From contig CM023457.1 in assembly GCA_013339765.2 (NCBI GenBank), forward strand, positions 49,245,784 to 49,309,783: a DNA stretch of 64,000 nt, in the 5' to 3' direction. The translations under genes were made by a program, and so were the position numbers. The notes under the pieces were generated by a model. That model did no database searches. It had not been told where the DNA came from and saw nothing but the letters and a program-made list of their open reading frames with translations. Source of the DNA: Haemaphysalis longicornis (taxonomy: Eukaryota > Arthropoda > Arachnida > Ixodida > Ixodidae). Positions 31,506-43,592 of this stretch are shown here, one piece after another; the first letter of the stretch is position 1; each line of letters opens with the position of its first letter.

Positions 31506-34500
31506 CTCACTTGCGGGGGGAAAAAAAAGTTGCGAAGGGGAATTGAAGATTAGACACGAGTGCCGCGTGGATGTCTTTTTTTGAAAGCAGCTTTGTGATT
31601 ACCTAGGAAATCCTGGTGTGGTGGCAAGGGAAAGTAATGAAAGCGAATGCATGGTTAGTTTAACGTTCATCCATCCGGCAAGTTGACACTGGCTTGCACT
31701 GAAAATGCTTGCACTCCTGAGCAAAGCTGCACATGCAGCAATGAGTAAAAGTTTCGGTGATTTGTTTTGGTGTTATAATGGTTCTATGCGGCAGTTACAT
31801 GAATTTCGCATGTAGGAAATACTCTAGAACCTGTTGGCATAGGCATTATTTCCCTAAGAAAATCCTAACAGAAAGCCGGGCGGGCCACTGAGGAGATTCA
31901 CCCCGAATGGCAGGCGCGGTAGTCCTTTGCGATACTGCTGCATTGTTGCTACCCCTAGTGCCACATGTTGTTTTCCCCTGGCGAAACTACATGCCGTAGC
32001 TACAACTACATGTACAACTGCAAAACTACATGTAATGGCGGCCTGGCTTACCTGTTCATAGCTTTATACTAAAACTATTGCGAAAACTTTAACACAAGCT
32101 AACTTCTACAAGACCATCTGAGAGAACTTCTGAAAGCACTAAAAGGCATTGTAGTAACCTATACTTCCCGATTTTCTAGACGGGTTACTATACGTCACAT
32201 CAACAGGGAGTATACGCACTATACATATATCCCCTGTACTATACATACATTATAGTAAGATAAATAGGTACTGTATAGTATTATATAGTGTTATATACTA
32301 TATGATCTATAGCATATGTTGTACATATAGTGTAGTCCTATACAGTGTCCATATGTATAGTGTGCATACTCCCTGTCTACGAGGTGTATAGTACTGCAAG
32401 GTACTGTAGTCAGTACTTCATGCGATTCGGGAAGAAATAATCATTCACAAACTCACCTCTGCTCCTTGATCAGCCGCGATTTTCGCTTCTGATCAAAGTC
32501 GACCTTGGCGTACAGCGCTGGGGACGGCTCCCGCTCGTCGTCGCCTCGCCCGTCGTAATCGTCGTCGTCATCGCCCGTCGCGGGCAGCTCCGAGTGAACG
32601 ACAGTGACGTTGGCGCTTGGAGTCGGTCCCGCTGTGATGGCGGTGACGCCCCCAAAGGACAGCCTCCGACCCTTGGACGCCAGGGCGATCTCTTCGTAGA
32701 TGTTCTCCTTCGAAGATAAGGAGCTCTTGCGGCTGGGCGTCAGGCTCTTGCGACGGTCATTCTCCGTCCTGAGGTGGTTGCTCGGCCGTTGGTGGTTGTG
32801 GTGGTTGTGTCCGCCGGCATTGGTCAGGTGGTTGTTGTTGTGCGTGGCGGTCGTCGATCCGCCGTTTTGCTGCGCGGCGGCGGACTTGAGCGGTATCTCC
32901 ATGTAGAAGTCCTCGTTCTGGTAGATGGTCCCGCTGCTGTCCGTGTACGAGATGTTGGCGCTCCCGTTGTTGGTGGTCAGCCCCGTGGCGGGAACCTTGG
33001 CGGGCTGGCCCCCCTTGGCCCTTGAGAAGTAGTTTCTCCTGGATCCGGAAAGGTTTTTGCGGGCTCAGAAAGCGCGGCAACAAGAAATGCACGTTTATTT
33101 GCAGGGTAAAAACATTCGAAGGCGTAAATAAGCTTGGTTGATTTAGGTTGCTTAAATTTACTTCGTGTGTGCAATTTTTTCGCCATAAGTGGCACGAACC
33201 AAATACTGCAAAGAATATCGGGCATACAGGTGCTGCAAACATTTGAGTAAGGGAGCAAGCTATTGTTGCCTGTCCTTTGAAGTGCAGGTAGAAAAATTTC
33301 AGTACAGATATTAGAATCGATGTTGAAGCTAACTGCTTCAGCATTTAAATTGGATTGATTCCCCTCATTGTGCGGATTCTAGAGGAGCAAAATGCTTCAC
33401 GTACTCCAGACCTCATCTGCTGGCATTGATTAGCATGACGCGAATTCCAGCCAAACATTGAGCTGGTTGTCTTATGCACGTTCCAGCCTCTACAGCTACA
33501 AACTTTATACTAGAAGAAACTGGAATGGTATAGTCACATTCTACACTGTTGTTCTACACCACTGTTGTTCTATACCACTTAGTCACATTCTACACTGTTC
33601 TACACCACTTATTCAATCTCCTCAATGTAGCAATGCCGGATGCTTCTTTTTGTTTTTTTATGCCCTGACTGTGGCATTCACCCTCAAGCGTTGTCAGACG
33701 ACTCAATCGACCTCGTATTCCGGAATTGCGGTAGATTCTCTTTAACCCTTTCGATGTCACTGACGTACCAGTACATTTTCGCATTTCCCTTCTGCAGTGT
33801 CACTGACGTACTGGTACGTTCTCCATTGTGCGTTCAAAAATTCACTCCATAGCGCAAACCTGGCCCGCCTGGACTGTTTGCGCCATCTGTCGAATCTTTC
33901 TAGTAGCTCGTATTTCCACTCGCAAAGTCTTTGCTATGGTATATTGAAGAGCAGGGAGCGATCCGGTACAGGTGCCAGGGTTGTTGTGCCACCTGGAGCG
34001 GGCTTCTAGTTTTTTTTTTTTTTTTTTCTTATTATTCTGTTCTCGCATCTGCTACGGCGCACCAGGTTAGCCCCGCACACCGTTGCCTCTCCAATAGACC
34101 GAAACATGACTCAATCGTGGCTTTCGCTCGATCGCCGTGCCCTCACTTGCTGCTGTCATCAGCAAACAAGGTTGTTGTATCAATGTTATATCCCCTTTTT
34201 ATCAATTTCTGCGATCATGATTTTGCAATGCGTCATTTCTGTGCATTGTGTGGGCTGCTGAAAGTGCTCCCTCCATGTGCACGGTTACTTTCGGATGGCT
34301 GATCGCGCGGGGCCTTCGACCGCGGAAAGGAGTGATGTTTCTTCCGATTCCGATTCAAATACGAGTCGAGCTTGGGTTCATATTCCGAGAGTTTCTCATC
34401 CCAGGAAGGAATGTGAGTTGGACAGCAACAGATTCTGATGTTGAAACGGTGGCATAGTCGTTCCGGAAGCGTGCACGGCAAACTAAAAATATCTGGGAGA

Positions 34501-36880
34501 AAGGCGATTTGTCTACCCCGCTCTTTCCTTTCGACGCATTACGTTCCGGACGCTATCATAGTAAAATAAATCCCTCTGCTCCTTCCCTGATAACCCAGGA
34601 ACTGAGGGTGTGTCACGGCCAAAAACACGCGACAGTGAAAGGGTTGAGGCGAACTTGGTTAAGACGAATTTTGTGGTTAAAACAAACAACACTTTTGCTG
34701 TCTTGTAACATACACGATGTAAAAAATGTCCACTAAGACGAATCTATGATCATACGAACACGTTTGCATGGTCCTTTCGAGTTTGTCTTAACGAGAGTTT
34801 ACTGTAGCTTTACTGTGACACTACATTCATTATCCCCCTAGTGTAACATTGGTCCTTTCAGTTTGCTTACTTTTTGAGTATCAGCAGGATGCACATCGAA
34901 AGTATGAACAGGAACACAATGGCGATGATGGCTGTCACCATTCCTGAAATAAAAAGAAAGAAAAAAAAAAATCTAACAGCCTGCACGTGCATGTGTGTAG
35001 GATAGTTTGCGTAGTAATATCTATTGCACACATCGATTTCACAGAGGCATATTTTGGATGTCACTAACAAGACACATTTTTTCTTTCAGAGCTAAGTATA
35101 TTTCACCTATTTACCTATTGTAGGCAGTTTCAGCGGGACATTTTTCACATTGACTGTTTATCGTAGCATTCTTTTTTTCGCAATAAAAAGCTGAATGTAT
35201 TGTAAATGCTGCAGATGATGCTATAATTTATTTCAGTAATGATACGTTTATGCATACGCAGCACCTTGGCCACAATTTGCTCATTTACACACCCTGTGGT
35301 GGTGGTAATGGTGGCCCATAAAGTGGCGCATACCCACTCAGGGGGATTGGCCAAGAATATTTTTTTTTACTATTAAGAAGAACCAGATGGGCAAAAAAGT
35401 GCAGTGGAAGAAAGAATTTAGTATATAGGTTGAAGAAAGAAATAGAAAAAGAAAGAGGAGCGAGAGAGCCTGATCAGGATCATTTTAGCAAGGCAGACGA
35501 GCATCTCTGAAATGAAGGAATGAATGGCGTGACAGACATCCCCATGGCAGTGGCCTAGCTTCGTCCCCCCAAAAGACAAAAGCCCTGGTGCTCAGCAATC
35601 TCACTCAATGCCTGCACTTGACTTTCAAGTTGGCACACGGGACTCGCATACAGGCATTGGGCACGTAGAAAATTTTGACAAAGACTACATTATAGTATGT
35701 GATAAATAAATATTTACTGTACAGTACTAAATAGTGCTATATACTATATGATCTATAGTATACATGCTGTAAGTATAGTATAGTGCTGTACAATATGTAT
35801 AGTGTGTATACTCCCTGTCTACGAGGTGTAGAGAGGAAGTTCGTGCCACGTGCCTGGCGCAAGCAAGACGGGCGAAACATTGAGGAGTGCCTTTCACTGC
35901 AGTTAGCCAGACATGGCGTTGCCAGTCTAGCTGTAACTATCATGAAATTAACCAAAAGTGCTCGCTCTTTGTCACGATCAACCCCTCTGGAGAGGAGGCA
36001 CGGGTGTTAAAAGAAGAAAAACAACAGGAAAATAGAAACCACAAGAAAGGCCGGGAAATCCCAAAGAATCGGTGTGTGAAGGCTGAGATCAAGAAGTGGA
36101 TCAAGGGAAGAAATAAGAGGACAAGGCTACATTGGGGGCAGTCTCATCAGTGCCCGCTCTTCTGCCATTCCGGGCTGAAAAAAATGGGGTTCTGCTGCCG
36201 CGATGTTTGTGCTTCCCTCATGTGTTTCATTGAAAGTTCTAATATATTTACAACATAATTCGATGCTTCTCCTGTGGCACCTTGTGGAATTTATTCAAAT
36301 GCATACATTTCGTCATCTTTTTAAATTTTTTTATTTTATCACTTTATTTCATTTTCTCTCTTCTGTGCCTAAGGCGTAAACACAACTTTCAAATCTCTCT
36401 AAATTATTTTCCTCAAGTACCAAAATTAGATAAGAATCTTTTTTTTTCCTATAAGCACTGATGTTTGACTAATCCCTTGATTGGGTATGTGCCAATAACA
36501 AAGGAACAGCAACAAAACCAAAACTCCGTTCCTGGAATGCAAGATTTCGTTCCCTTCTTGGTACAAGCCCAGCATTTCCTTTGTGCTCCCAGCACCGTCT
36601 CTTGCTTTGCTTAGAACTCTCCTTCTGTTTATTTTATGCAACGGCAAGAAAGGCTCCGCTGTTTGTGCCCCAGCAGCCTTGGGTTATAATCGTGGGTTTC
36701 GGAATGAATGCCTCGGGTTCAAGCTGCAGCAGTGCCAATATTTTTGCCATCAGGTGTGATTTTTTTCCGTTTTGCAATGTTCTCTGAGCTCAATATTTCA
36801 TGTTGTTCGTAGATAACCCCTTCAGTGGCGGTGTGTACATTTGTACTCATCGAATTTGGCACCACGAAGTGTGAGCGCCT

Positions 36881-36911
<31 letters not shown>

Positions 36912-39900
36912 TACAAAGAAAAAACTGTGAAACACATTGACAACAGTTGTCAAAGAAAAAGAAAACACAATAGAGAAAGCGCATACCTACACAGAATTGT
37001 ACGTGCATGACACTTTTTAACGTGCCACTGCAGAAAATTGGGCCGAAAATAACTATTTGTAGTTTGAAAACCACGGCACGATGACAAAAATTGCATTACA
37101 AGAAATTTTTAAAAATGTACCCGGAGGCAAACGTTTACACATCGCCAAAGAAAAAAAAACTGCAACAATGTTCAGATAGGAGAGCACAGTATGCGCGAAC
37201 AACTGTTTTGAAAGGCACGGTTTTGGAGACAACAGATCACTACAGTACAAAGAACACGAAAATCAAGTACAGCATTTTGCTTCAAATGAAAAGGTACCTC
37301 ACGTGTGCATTGCCACATGCCTTTTAAGTGGAAAACTAGCATCATCTAGTGTTTTCGCACTGAAGCTGAAGCCACAACGAACACTCAAGATGGACCCCTC
37401 CAGCTTTTATGGAACGGCACACAAGTCTATTGGGATTGTTTTTGTCTATACTGGTGTATAATGCTTTTACAAGAATTGTGTTCATATCAGCTGAACGTAT
37501 AAGGTTGTGGCTTGTCGCACATAAGAAGTTTTTGTGGTTTCTGTAAAAGATTGCAGTAGGCCGCGGAGAAGAAAACGTCTGTATACAATTATATACACAT
37601 GGCGCTCCAACACTGCAACGGAGCAACAAAGCAGTGTGTTGACATCGATCGCTCACAGGCGATTGCAGAATACAGCCAGTTTATAGGTAGCTTGGACAAG
37701 CTCAACTTTTTGATGTTGTTATATCCCCTCCTAGCCAAGACCAGGAAATGCCCATTGAGAGTGATCTCACACTTCATTGGGTTTGCTGCAACAACTGGCT
37801 GGAATACATTCACGATGCGAATGCTGAGGGACTCCCCCCAAAATTAAAGCCGTTTCACTCAACGTTGCGAGCTGTCGGAAGTGCACAGCAGTGATTCGCC
37901 ATAATGGGCTGTAGCGCTGTTATTCGCTCACTGCTACCACCCAATGCAATTCAAATTTCCCACCTTCGCAGTGCTCGCGTGCCCCCTGCCTGGAACTGCG
38001 CCAGCGGGAGTTCTGTTCTTTTTGTGCTCGCTTTTCCTCCCGCACGTGCCGGCGTTGCACAGTTAATTACATACATTTTGCCTCAAATGTACCTACAGTT
38101 TTCTCTGAGCTAAACAACAGGGAGATGTTTGACAAGCATCAGCAGTTCCAAAAGTTTCGAACGCTTATGACTCTATAAACCGCTTGGCTTTCGATGCCTC
38201 TGGGTCATGCCGTGACGACAGCCACTACGACGGAATGCCGTGTGTCTCTACTAGGGTCCAGTGAGCGGGCTACGTCGACAAGGTGAGCCCCTAAAGTGCT
38301 CTGCACTTAAAAGGAATTGGAAGCGTCTTGGAATTTCAGTCAGACATTGCACATAGCTTGAGGCCACACCGACCAGGGAAGACCAAGAACGACCTTTCCA
38401 AAGCCCGTCCGAAAATGGCATGTCGGGACATCCTTGCCAATAAATTCTACCAGGTTTGACAGAATGAACCACTGGCCAATTCACATTAGTGCTAACTTCC
38501 GTCAAAGGTGCCGGAACACAGGCTGTGTTTCCAAGTCTCAAGCAAGTGCGCAGTTTACCTCTGCCTCTGTGCGACAGATGACTGCTTCTTCAAATTTCAC
38601 GTCAAAAAATAGTGGTGTTAAAGCAATAAAGCTTAGAGGCATTTAAAACGCTCTCTTGAACACTACTGGCAAGTGGAGTACCTGAAGATAGTTCTTGATT
38701 GTGCTAATGGTCGTTGACATGATTTACCACCCACAGACACCTTGTGTGCAAATGTAAACATCACAATTTTTGTTTCTTGGATCAATAAGCCCGTTTTGAT
38801 TCGTATCACTGAGTTTGGGTTTGTTTTTAGAAGCCATATTTGGAGGAATCGCAATTTTCCTCACTTATCTTAACTTGTGTCTGAAGGAGACAAAAAGGGT
38901 TTGGCACTCTCTATGTCCGGTTGGACCTGGGGTGCAACATATCAACACGTTTAATTAATGCACTGCATATTCTGTGGGCCAGACGGCAGAATAATGTTCA
39001 GCTTTATTCTGTGGACGAGAACACAGGGTTACGTTCTGTTTTTAGCTACTGCTAAAAGGCCACCACTCATTGGCTTCCGTGGCGCAGAGGTTGAGTCTTG
39101 CGTTTTGAATCTAATGGCCTGGCGTTGAGTCCCAGCAGTTGACGTGCGTTTGTTTTTCCCAAAGTGAATTTTTTTTTTTAACATATTCTTTTAAGTGAAT
39201 TATACGCATTATTTATGTACATAAGTACTGATTGGTATCTTTTAGGTCGCTTTAGATGAAGAAGGCTCAACTATACCGCGTTACGGTCCACAGAATAAGC
39301 CTGAACATTATCCTGTGGTCTGGTCTACAGAATATTCTGCATTGTACCGGAAGTGCTGGGCTTGTACGTATATTGTAACGGAATATCGCTCCTGGAACGG
39401 CATTCAGCTTCCATAGACCCTGGGAAGTGCCTGACTGCGCCCCAGGCCGCCAGAGAACAAGTTCCAAGCTGCGTTCTGAGTTCCCAGACTGGAACAACGC
39501 AACACATTGTCAGAGGTTCCAGGTGTGGAGCCAAAGGCTATGAACGAGAACCAGCTGAGTTGCCTTCTTGCACGCACCTGGGGCTACGTACCCTTGACGT
39601 CTGGCAGGTACTACTGCACTCGTTGTGACCAAGCCCTGTCAGATATGACTGACATCCGCGTCAGTGCAGCCACAACCAGAAAGATTGATTGATTGTAGGG
39701 TTTAACACGTCGACGCAACACAGAGGTGTGCCGTAGTGGAGGGCTCCGGATTAATTTAGACCACCTGGGGATCTTTAACGTATGCCGAAATCTCGAACAC
39801 ACGGGCGTTTTTGCTTTTCGCCTCCATCAGAAAAGCGGCCGCCGCAGCCGGGAATCGAACCCACATCCTCGTGCTCAGCAGCACAATGCCTACAACCACA

Positions 39901-42900
39901 AAGGCAGCGACGTACGATAAATTATGTGAGTCATCTATGCATAAAAGCTGCATCACGAGAACTTTAGTCAGGACATTTTATCAGTGGCCTTATAGCACAA
40001 TGAGCATTCAACTGTGTTGTGTCCCGTCGTGTAAATTATCATCTGCGTGAATTAGTAAATGTTTTGTGCTCGTGTGTATCTGGACTGCCTGGTTGATTGA
40101 TGTGACACTCTTCACTAGCTTTTTTTTTTTTTTCGAAAGCTTCAGCTGCCTTAGACATGAACTGCTGGCTTCAAGCTTGTTACCACTTTCTAAGGACGGC
40201 ATGCAATGACAGGTTTGGCTTGCAAAGGTTGAAAGGCTGTAAGAGGAAAGCCGTGCTGATGCTGCAAGTTGTGAGAAGGATGTGTACCAAGGGTGGCACT
40301 AGCCATTTCTTGAGTACTAGTGAAAAGAGTTCGTGCATTGTTCACGCTGTACTTTTTATCCATCACCATGAGACAGAAACATAATGATGGGTGTTCCTTG
40401 AGAAGGTCCTTATGAACCAGTGACCAGATATGACTGGTGACTATGGCTAAGACGCATTTATACAGTGCTGCCATCCACTGCTATGCGACAGAACCTTCGT
40501 GCACTGCCATTAATGTAACATACAACTATCTTTCGAGCGCAGTGTTTTAACCTAAAATCCTTCTTCACTGTGTTGAACATGAACGGGTCACACTGTAACA
40601 TGGTTATTGCACTGTAGTTTCACAGTCCCCTTACATAAGCCTCTGCATGTAAAAGTAGTAGTAGGGTGTTTTACAAAAGCACTAAAAAGCACTTTGACAC
40701 GTCTATGCACACCACACTCACCGGTTAGTGTTGAGTTTGTGTCACTGACTGCCCCTGGCAGCTGCTTCTTCAGCTTCTGCTTCATTTCTCCTGGGAGAAT
40801 GGAACAAAGGGAACAAACGTGTGTTCAACAAATTGCAGAGAACATCAGTAAACGCTTGGGAACCTGTTTTCCGCTATTTATGTAAATCGGTCACTATTTT
40901 GGTCTATAGTATGATTGATCTCTGTACCTGTAGGCGCCAATGTAGTTGACTAAGGCTCTTACATACAAGCCAGTAATGTGCAGCGACCACCCATGCATAG
41001 AGGCACGTAATTTTATCGCTTGCAACTCTGCAATTAAAATGCAAGTCCTGTCCACATTTGTGACGGTGGTGTACATGACCCCCAACATTAAATTTCTTAG
41101 CTCTTTGGTAATGCCTTAATACTGGGTATAGAGCATGCATTGTGCACCCATAATATATGCTAATTTTTAGAAGAGCCTGTTATACCTGTACTTGGGCACA
41201 TCATTTACACATTGTCAGTACATGTACTTCAAAAGCCTCATTGGGCGTACCTAAAAGACACAATCTTGATCAGACTTTGTAAATAGTTGAAATCGTATGT
41301 GAAATCGAGGCTTCGACAGATGCCCGTCTGGTCCGGAATGACATTAAACTACATAATAAAGAAGACGCCGACCACAAGAGAAAATAAAACAATGACGTTT
41401 CCGTCCCCCGAACGGCAGCCTTGTTCATGCTAAAAGCAGACACAGAAAGCTAGAAAGCTAAGAGTTTAAGTAGGCTGAAGCACGTGACCTAAACAACTTG
41501 CATAGGCAGAGGGAAGATTGCCGTCAGTGCGGTTAGTGTTTTTGTTCGTATGTATCATTATAGATTCAAGATACAGCCTAGAGGCGCAGTCCTTCTCGGT
41601 GGCGACAACGCAAGCCTTGCCCCAGTCTATCTCATGGTTTGACGATTGTGCATGTTCCGCGAGGGCATGGACACTTTTCCTTCCCGTTCGGGGGGCCGAA
41701 ACGTCATTGTTTTGTCTTCTCTTGTGGTCAGCGTCTTCTTTATTATGTATTTTAAAACTATATGTGTTCCTCTTCATCATTATAATCATCATGGTCATTG
41801 CATTCATCTGGCGTAGCAAGCCGGGCGGCTTAGCTCAGCTGACATCGCCAGTTTCATTAAAGATTAAAGATCGTTCTCTCTCTCTTTCTCTACACATGTA
41901 CGGCATTTATTTAACAATATTTTTTTAAACTAAATAATGGTTAATTGAATGCTAAGTGACAAGAACTGTCGGCTCACCCCTTGCACAAAGTATCAATAGG
42001 CTTCAACAGACTTAAAAATAGGGCAGCTACCAACCTGCCCAGCTCTCCACTTTGTTGCAATACATTTCTTGTACCATGGGCTCTATTAGGGTTTTTAACA
42101 ACAAAAAGAAACTTCAAAACGAACACCTAACAACACGCCCAACTCTCTGTGTTGTTGCGAAAGATTAAGGGGCATTGCAATGGGAAGCAAAGTAAAACAG
42201 CTGCTTAGAGGAATTGGTCAAGCCAGTTCAGCTAAGTGAGGGTGAAAGTAGATGCCAGCAGTGAATTCTTAACCGTATTTAGTCGACATTGTCGCAGTTA
42301 GAGTGGGCAAATAGTTTTTATTATTGAAAACAGTTTAAAGCACGGAGACAGAGGCAGTAAGCTGTATACACGGGTCTGTTTACATTTCTGATATATTAAG
42401 GTAAAATTATAACTGACCAGAAATGGTATAGTCTCACGTCATGTGGTAACAGCACTAGTAAATTTATCTAGGAGGTAGCAACTAAAAGTTTCGGGCGGTT
42501 AAAAAGGTGGTGACAAATGAACAAATGACAAATGGTTTTGGATGAACTCTACTTCGTGACGTGTTTTGCACCTCTGTCGATAAATACAGCGCGCACGTAC
42601 GGAGAATGCACGAGGCCTGCGGGCTGCTCCAGGTGCCGTCCTCCTGGCACACTATGGTGGTGGGGCCGCCCTGCCGTTCGTAGCCCAGGTGGCAGTTGAG
42701 CTCGGCCAGGTCCCCATAGTTGGTGGACACGTTGAGCAGCGTGTAGGTCCCACCGTCCACTTCGAACCCTGGCATCTCACAGGTCACGGCTGCAAGACGC
42801 ACAGAAAAGACACGTTCCTTTAAGTATCGAGGGCATCAAGAGCTTGTTTCTCACACATTTCATGTCTCATCGTTTGGTAGGACTAGAAGATTGTATCATC

Positions 42901-43548
42901 ATCATACAGAAAACAAGCTCTGTACGCTTGTTAGCACTTGTGTTGTCCACACCTCGTCCGATGTTTGTTTTTTTACAGCGCTTGTTTTCTGTGCGATGAT
43001 GAACCAACATGCCCAAATCTTTTCCCTTCTGTATCATCACCTCCTCCTCCTCCTCCTCCTCCTCCTCCTCCTCTAAGCCCCATGCAGGACAAAAGCCTCT
43101 CCCATTAATCGCGGACTACCTACTCGTGCTGCCTGCAGTCCATTCCTTGGCACCCGAAATTTTTGTAACCGGTCTGACCATACAATGCTTCACGTCGACT
43201 CAAAACATTTTAACGCGAAACGTTCTTTGGCTGCGTCCAGTTTGAGACACCTGGCTTTTCGGTATCCTATCAACTGAAAGTGTGCTGGAATATGCTGTAA
43301 GAGCTGCTGTCTGTGTAACAAGTGCTACACGCATGCATAGACACTTACTCAAACTCACACCACAGCAGTTTATTTCCTGTAACAGAATTCGGAGATCCAT
43401 ATCTGTGGATGCCAGGTGAGGTAGTGGAAGTAGTAAATAATTTTCCCAAATTAAGAATGGCTTGCATTTAAAGACAATTGTTGAAGATGAATTCTGCCTG
43501 CAATTTTTATATCAAATGCGTTTCCTCTGTTTGCATCACTGTTTTCTT

Positions 43549-43592
<44 letters not shown>

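Larger units (their letters stand above)
34944..40721 (-). other. Receptor intron, 5.8 kb
   Basis: It contains a partial CAGGGAG element (35695-35817), a TTTA microsatellite (36880-36914), a piggyBac transposase remnant (37599-37830), an interspersed repeat (37870-38060), a tRNA-like stretch near 39078, and a - strand SINE (39684-39907). Confidence 0.6.

Noticed and set aside
38251..38541. Retroelement or gene fragment on the - strand
   Set aside because: 97 open codons with no motif I can name and no splice-site pair in the receptor's phase.
39078..39140. tRNA gene
   Set aside because: It has an A-box-like GGCGCAGAGGTTGAG, but the acceptor stem does not pair and the B box is poor; at most an old SINE head.
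41518..41928. 136-codon + strand frame
   Set aside because: Most of it lies inside the foldback element at 41350-41749.
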